A stretch of 7,174 nt of DNA, taken from positions 1 to 7,174 of the forward strand of contig JAHIMN010000052.1 in assembly GCA_018896395.1 (NCBI GenBank). Reading direction: 5' to 3'. The notes below the pieces were generated by a model, which was not told the DNA's origin, did not search any database, and saw only the letters and a program-made list of their open reading frames with translations. Both the position numbers and the translations under genes were made by a program. Numbering within the stretch: position 1 is the first letter of the stretch; the number at the start of each line of letters is the position of its first letter. Of this stretch, positions 4,611 to 7,174 are shown piece by piece. This DNA is from Verrucomicrobiota bacterium (lineage in GTDB: Bacteria > Verrucomicrobiota > Kiritimatiellia > JAAZAB01).

Positions 4611-6071
4611 TCAGCGGCGCGGCCCCGACCGGCGGTACCCGCCCCGGGGCGGCGGGCGTCCATGACGATCAGACGGCCGGTGGAAAGCCGGCGCACTTGG
4701 CCCGTGATCGGCCGCCACCGGGGGCGGGTGCGCGGGCAACGGCGGCAGATTCAGCCAAGCTGCCTCCGGTTGCGTATAGGGCAGACTCCGCCCGATAAAT
4801 ATTTCGATGGCCGGCATATTAAACGACCCCTCCTCGCAGGCAAACGTGATGGCGGTTCCCAGTGCGCCGGCCCGGCCGGTGCGCCCGATCCGATGCACGT
4901 AGTCTTCCGCCTCATAGGGCACATCATAATTAATGACGTGACTGATCCCCTCCACATGAATGCCGCGGCCGGCAACATCCGTGGCGATCACCACCTTGAC
5001 GCGACCGGCACGGAAAGCTTCCAGAATGCGGAGGCGCTTGTCCTGGGGCACATCGCCGGAAAGCGGCGCGCACGGTATGCCATAGTCGGTTAGTTTGCGT
5101 GTCAGTCGATCCACGCCATCGCGCCGGTTGCGAAAGACCAGCACGCGCTCGACCGGATCGTTGCGAAGCACGCTAATGAGCAGGGCCAGCTTGTCACGGG
5201 CAGACACCATATATACTTTCTGGTCAATGGCATCCACGGTGACTTTTTCGTGTGCCACGGCCACCATGACCGGTTCCACCATCCAGGCGGAAGCCAACCG
5301 CATAATATCCTCGGTAAGCGTGGCACTGAAAAGCATCGTCTGACGCCGGTGTTTGGGCGGCAAACTGTACACAATCCGGCGCACATCCGGGATAAAGCCC
5401 ATATCCAGCATGCGGTCGGCCTCGTCCACGATCAGGATTTCAGCGTGGTTGAGATGCAGGACGCCCTTGGATTTAAAATCCAGCAGGCGGCCCGGCGTGG
5501 CCACCACCAGGTCAATCCGGTTTTGGGCCAACTCTGTTTGCTGTTTACGGTAATCCATGCCGCCATAGACAACCGCCACGTGGAACGGACAATATTTTCC
5601 CAGGGAAAGCGCATCCTTATGAATCTGGATGGCCAGTTCGCGGGTCGGCGCCAGGATCAGGGCACGGGGCGTTCCGTTGCCCAACGGTTTCGGCAACGGA
5701 TGGCGCAAGAAGTGCGTAAAAATTGCAATCAGGAAGGCCGCCGTCTTGCCCGTGCCGGTCTGAGCGCGGCCGGCAACGTCTTTCCCATTCAGCGTCGGCG
5801 GCAACGCCAGCGCCTGCACGCTCGTGCAATAGGAAAACCCGAGATCGGCGACGGCATGCATGAGCTCCACCGGCAGTTTCATATCGTGGAAACGGGTCTT
5901 CCCTTCCGCAGGGAAAACCTTAAACTGGTCCACCGTCCAGGGTGGCATAGACGGAACCGGCCGCGGAGCGGATTCGCGGCCTAGCCCGAGCCGGCCAGGG
6001 CGAGTGGATTCTGTTCGCTTCGGCCCATGGGATGGAGCTGTTTGGAACAGAACGCGACCAATCTTGCGCAA
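4611..6071 (-). CDS. rhlB: DEAD-box ATP-dependent RNA helicase, RhlB-like
   Basis: Unwinds or remodels RNA using ATP; RhlB of E. coli works with the degradosome. All core motifs are present: Q motif (F61, Q86), I AQTGTGKT (103-110), Ia PTRELA (142-147), GG (170-171), Ib TPGR (192-195), II DEAD (216-219), III SAT (249-251), IV LVF (311-313), V ATDVAGRG (363-370), VI HRIGRTGRAG (393-402). The segment ACEEGSFNMPAIEIFIG (411-427) parallels RhlB's 'ACEEYALNLPAIETYIG', favouring RhlB over RhlE/SrmB. The C-terminal tail is Pro/Arg/Gly-rich (RGGYRRSGPRR), probably RNA-binding. The start is unsure: TTG at 6071 is used here; ATT at 6083 would restore IKRLLRKIGR, and ATG at 5948 would drop a basic extension. 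It follows the formate-tetrahydrofolate ligase gene by about 48 bp on the same strand, probably one transcript. Confidence 0.9.
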   Translation of the reverse strand: MRKIGRVLFQTAPSHGPKRTESTRPGRLGLGRESAPRPVPSMPPWTVDQFKVFPAEGKTRFHDMKLPVELMHAVADLGFSYCTSVQALALPPTLNGKDVAGRAQTGTGKTAAFLIAIFTHFLRHPLPKPLGNGTPRALILAPTRELAIQIHKDALSLGKYCPFHVAVVYGGMDYRKQQTELAQNRIDLVVATPGRLLDFKSKGVLHLNHAEILIVDEADRMLDMGFIPDVRRIVYSLPPKHRRQTMLFSATLTEDIMRLASAWMVEPVMVAVAHEKVTVDAIDQKVYMVSARDKLALLISVLRNDPVERVLVFRNRRDGVDRLTRKLTDYGIPCAPLSGDVPQDKRLRILEAFRAGRVKVVIATDVAGRGIHVEGISHVINYDVPYEAEDYVHRIGRTGRAGALGTAITFACEEGSFNMPAIEIFIGRSLPYTQPEAAWLNLPPLPAHPPPVAADHGPSAPAFHRPSDRHGRPPPRGGYRRSGPRR

Positions 6072-6119
6072 TAATCGTTTAATAGATTCATCCCTACCGA
6101 TTCACCACTAACTGCAGAC

Positions 6120-7174
6120 TCAAAACAATCCCCGCACCCGCCCGGTCTTCACATCAACATCAATGTTGCGGAAGGCCGGATTCGAAGCCGTGCCGGGCAT
6201 GAGCTTGATATCGCCGGCCACCGGCACCACGAAGCCCGCGCCCCTATAAATCAGAATATCCCGGACCGGCAGGTCCCAGCCGCGCGGACGGCCTTTGATC
6301 GTCGGATCGTGCGACAGACTGAGATGGGTCTTCACCATGCAGGTGCCCAGTTTGGCGATTTCAGGATCGGCCTCAAACGCCTTGGCCTTCTGCAGGGCAA
6401 CGTCGGTATAAGTGACGCCTTGCGCGCCATAGACCTCCCGGGCAATCAGCTCGATGCGCTGGCGTAGCGGCAGGCTCAGATCGTAAAGGAACTTAAAGCG
6501 GCTTTTTTCATTACAGGCCGCGATGACCGCCTCCGCCAATTCGCGGGCACCCTCGCCGCCTTTGAGCCAATGCCGGGAATGCGCCGCCAGGGCGCCGTGC
6601 TGTTCGGCAATCTTCTTGATCAGCGCCACCTCGGCCACGGTGTCGGTGTAAAAACTGTTGATGCACACCACCGGCCGCACGCCGCTCTTCATGACCGTTT
6701 CGATGTGGGCCACCAGGTTTTCACAGCCCTTTTCCAGCAAAGCCAGGTTCTCTTTGCGGTAGACTTCGTCTAACGGTATACCCGGCTTAACCACCGGACC
6801 GCCCCCATGCATCTTGAGCGCGCGCACGGTACAGACAATGACCACGGCATTAGGCTTGAGACCGGAAAAACGGCATTTCAGGTTCCAGAACTTTTCAAAG
6901 CCGATGTCGGCCGCAAACCCGCTTTCCGTGACGTGATATTCGCCCAGGCGCACACCGAGTTCATCGGCAATGATGGAACTCTGGCCGATGGCGATATTAG
7001 CAAACGGGCCGGCGTGCACAAAGACCGGCTGGCCTTCGATCGTTTGGAGCAGGTTTGGATTCATGGCATCCACCATCCAGGCGGTCATGGCGCCATCCAC
7101 TTCCAGGTCGCGGGTGGTCACGGGCCGGCCGTTGCGGCTGTAGGCCATCACGATCCGTCCCATGCGTTCGCGCA
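6120..7174 (-). CDS. fhs: Formate--tetrahydrofolate ligase, C-terminal two thirds (5' end outside window)
   Basis: ATP-dependent ligation of formate to tetrahydrofolate giving 10-formyltetrahydrofolate, the entry of formate into C1/folate metabolism, in the cytoplasm. About 351 codons are visible and the frame runs off the right edge; the family is about 550-600 residues, so roughly 200 N-terminal residues including the P-loop are missing. Visible landmarks (numbered from the internal M of MGRIVMAYSR at 7163): GRPVTTRDLEVDGAMTAWMV (12-31), HAGPFANIAIGQSSIIAD (50-67), TESGFAADIGFEKFWNLKCR (79-98), VRALKMHGGGP (113-123), LKGGEGA (199-205), REVYGAQGVTYTD (243-255), MVKTHLSLS (278-286), GAGFVVPVAGDIKLMPG (313-329), and the family ending IDVDVKTGRVRGLF. 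That internal Met is not the start: R-E-R precedes it in frame. The helicase gene lies about 48 bp downstream. Such enzymes are common in fermenters, acetogens and sulfate reducers, and no Wood-Ljungdahl partner is visible here. Confidence 0.94.
   Translation of the reverse strand, partial: RERMGRIVMAYSRNGRPVTTRDLEVDGAMTAWMVDAMNPNLLQTIEGQPVFVHAGPFANIAIGQSSIIADELGVRLGEYHVTESGFAADIGFEKFWNLKCRFSGLKPNAVVIVCTVRALKMHGGGPVVKPGIPLDEVYRKENLALLEKGCENLVAHIETVMKSGVRPVVCINSFYTDTVAEVALIKKIAEQHGALAAHSRHWLKGGEGARELAEAVIAACNEKSRFKFLYDLSLPLRQRIELIAREVYGAQGVTYTDVALQKAKAFEADPEIAKLGTCMVKTHLSLSHDPTIKGRPRGWDLPVRDILIYRGAGFVVPVAGDIKLMPGTASNPAFRNIDVDVKTGRVRGLF

Noticed and set aside
4639..4652. Perfect 14-bp GC palindrome as a bidirectional terminator
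   Set aside because: Lies inside the helicase's Gly/Arg-rich coding tail and has no T tract; kept only as a possibility in the convergent-gene note.
5250..5984. 244-aa plus-strand frame opposite the helicase
   Set aside because: Shadow of the high-GC helicase gene; the opposite strand carries all DEAD-box motifs intact.

Overview
The window looks like chromosomal DNA of an uncultured or little-studied anaerobic bacterium. The best guess is the Planctomycetes-Verrucomicrobia-Lentisphaerae/Kiritimatiellota or Omnitrophota neighbourhood. That guess rests on the excisionase-type HTH fused to a PTS EIIA domain, the dense small palindromic repeats, the GTGAACC-type heptad repeats and the formate-tetrahydrofolate ligase. 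It is inference, not identification.

Left part (1-2170, moderate GC, minus-strand genes). A MscS-family mechanosensitive channel gene is followed, with a one-base TAATG overlap, by a sodium:solute symporter gene that runs off the left edge. Upstream of mscS is about 690 bp with no intact gene. It holds a 29-codon reading frame with a strong ribosome binding site that resembles the extreme N-terminus of a tyrosine recombinase, then a very AT-rich stretch (9 G+C in 50 bases at 2121-2170).

Junction (2171-2340). Directly abutting the AT-rich stretch is the 3' half of an initiator-type tRNA-Met: anticodon stem-loop with CAT, variable loop, T arm, and the 3' strand of the acceptor stem. There is no 5' half. 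Its T loop is split by a 61-bp cassette made almost entirely of four small hairpins, and a decayed relative of the cassette follows. A 3' tRNA fragment beside an integrase-like remnant, at a shift from roughly 40-50% GC to roughly 55-70% GC in sampled lines, suggests the scar of an integrative element or genomic-island boundary.

Middle (2380-3831, plus strand). A secreted, proline/alanine-rich coiled-coil protein starts at GTG and is coupled by a TAATG overlap to a fusion of a MerR/excisionase-type HTH and a PtsN-like PTS EIIA domain. A 240-bp MITE-like repeat follows, bounded by inverted arrays of GGTTCAC/GTGAACC heptads and filled with hairpins.

Right part (3832-7174, high GC). A SpoU/TrmH-family RNA 2'-O-methyltransferase (plus strand) converges, with an 11-bp gap, on a minus-strand pair: formate-tetrahydrofolate ligase (5' end outside the window) followed by a RhlB-like DEAD-box RNA helicase. 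These are housekeeping functions: RNA modification, RNA remodelling and C1/folate metabolism.

No CRISPR array, complete mobile element, rRNA or intact tRNA was seen. The most unusual content is the interrupted tRNA scar and the HTH-EIIA/coiled-coil pair.
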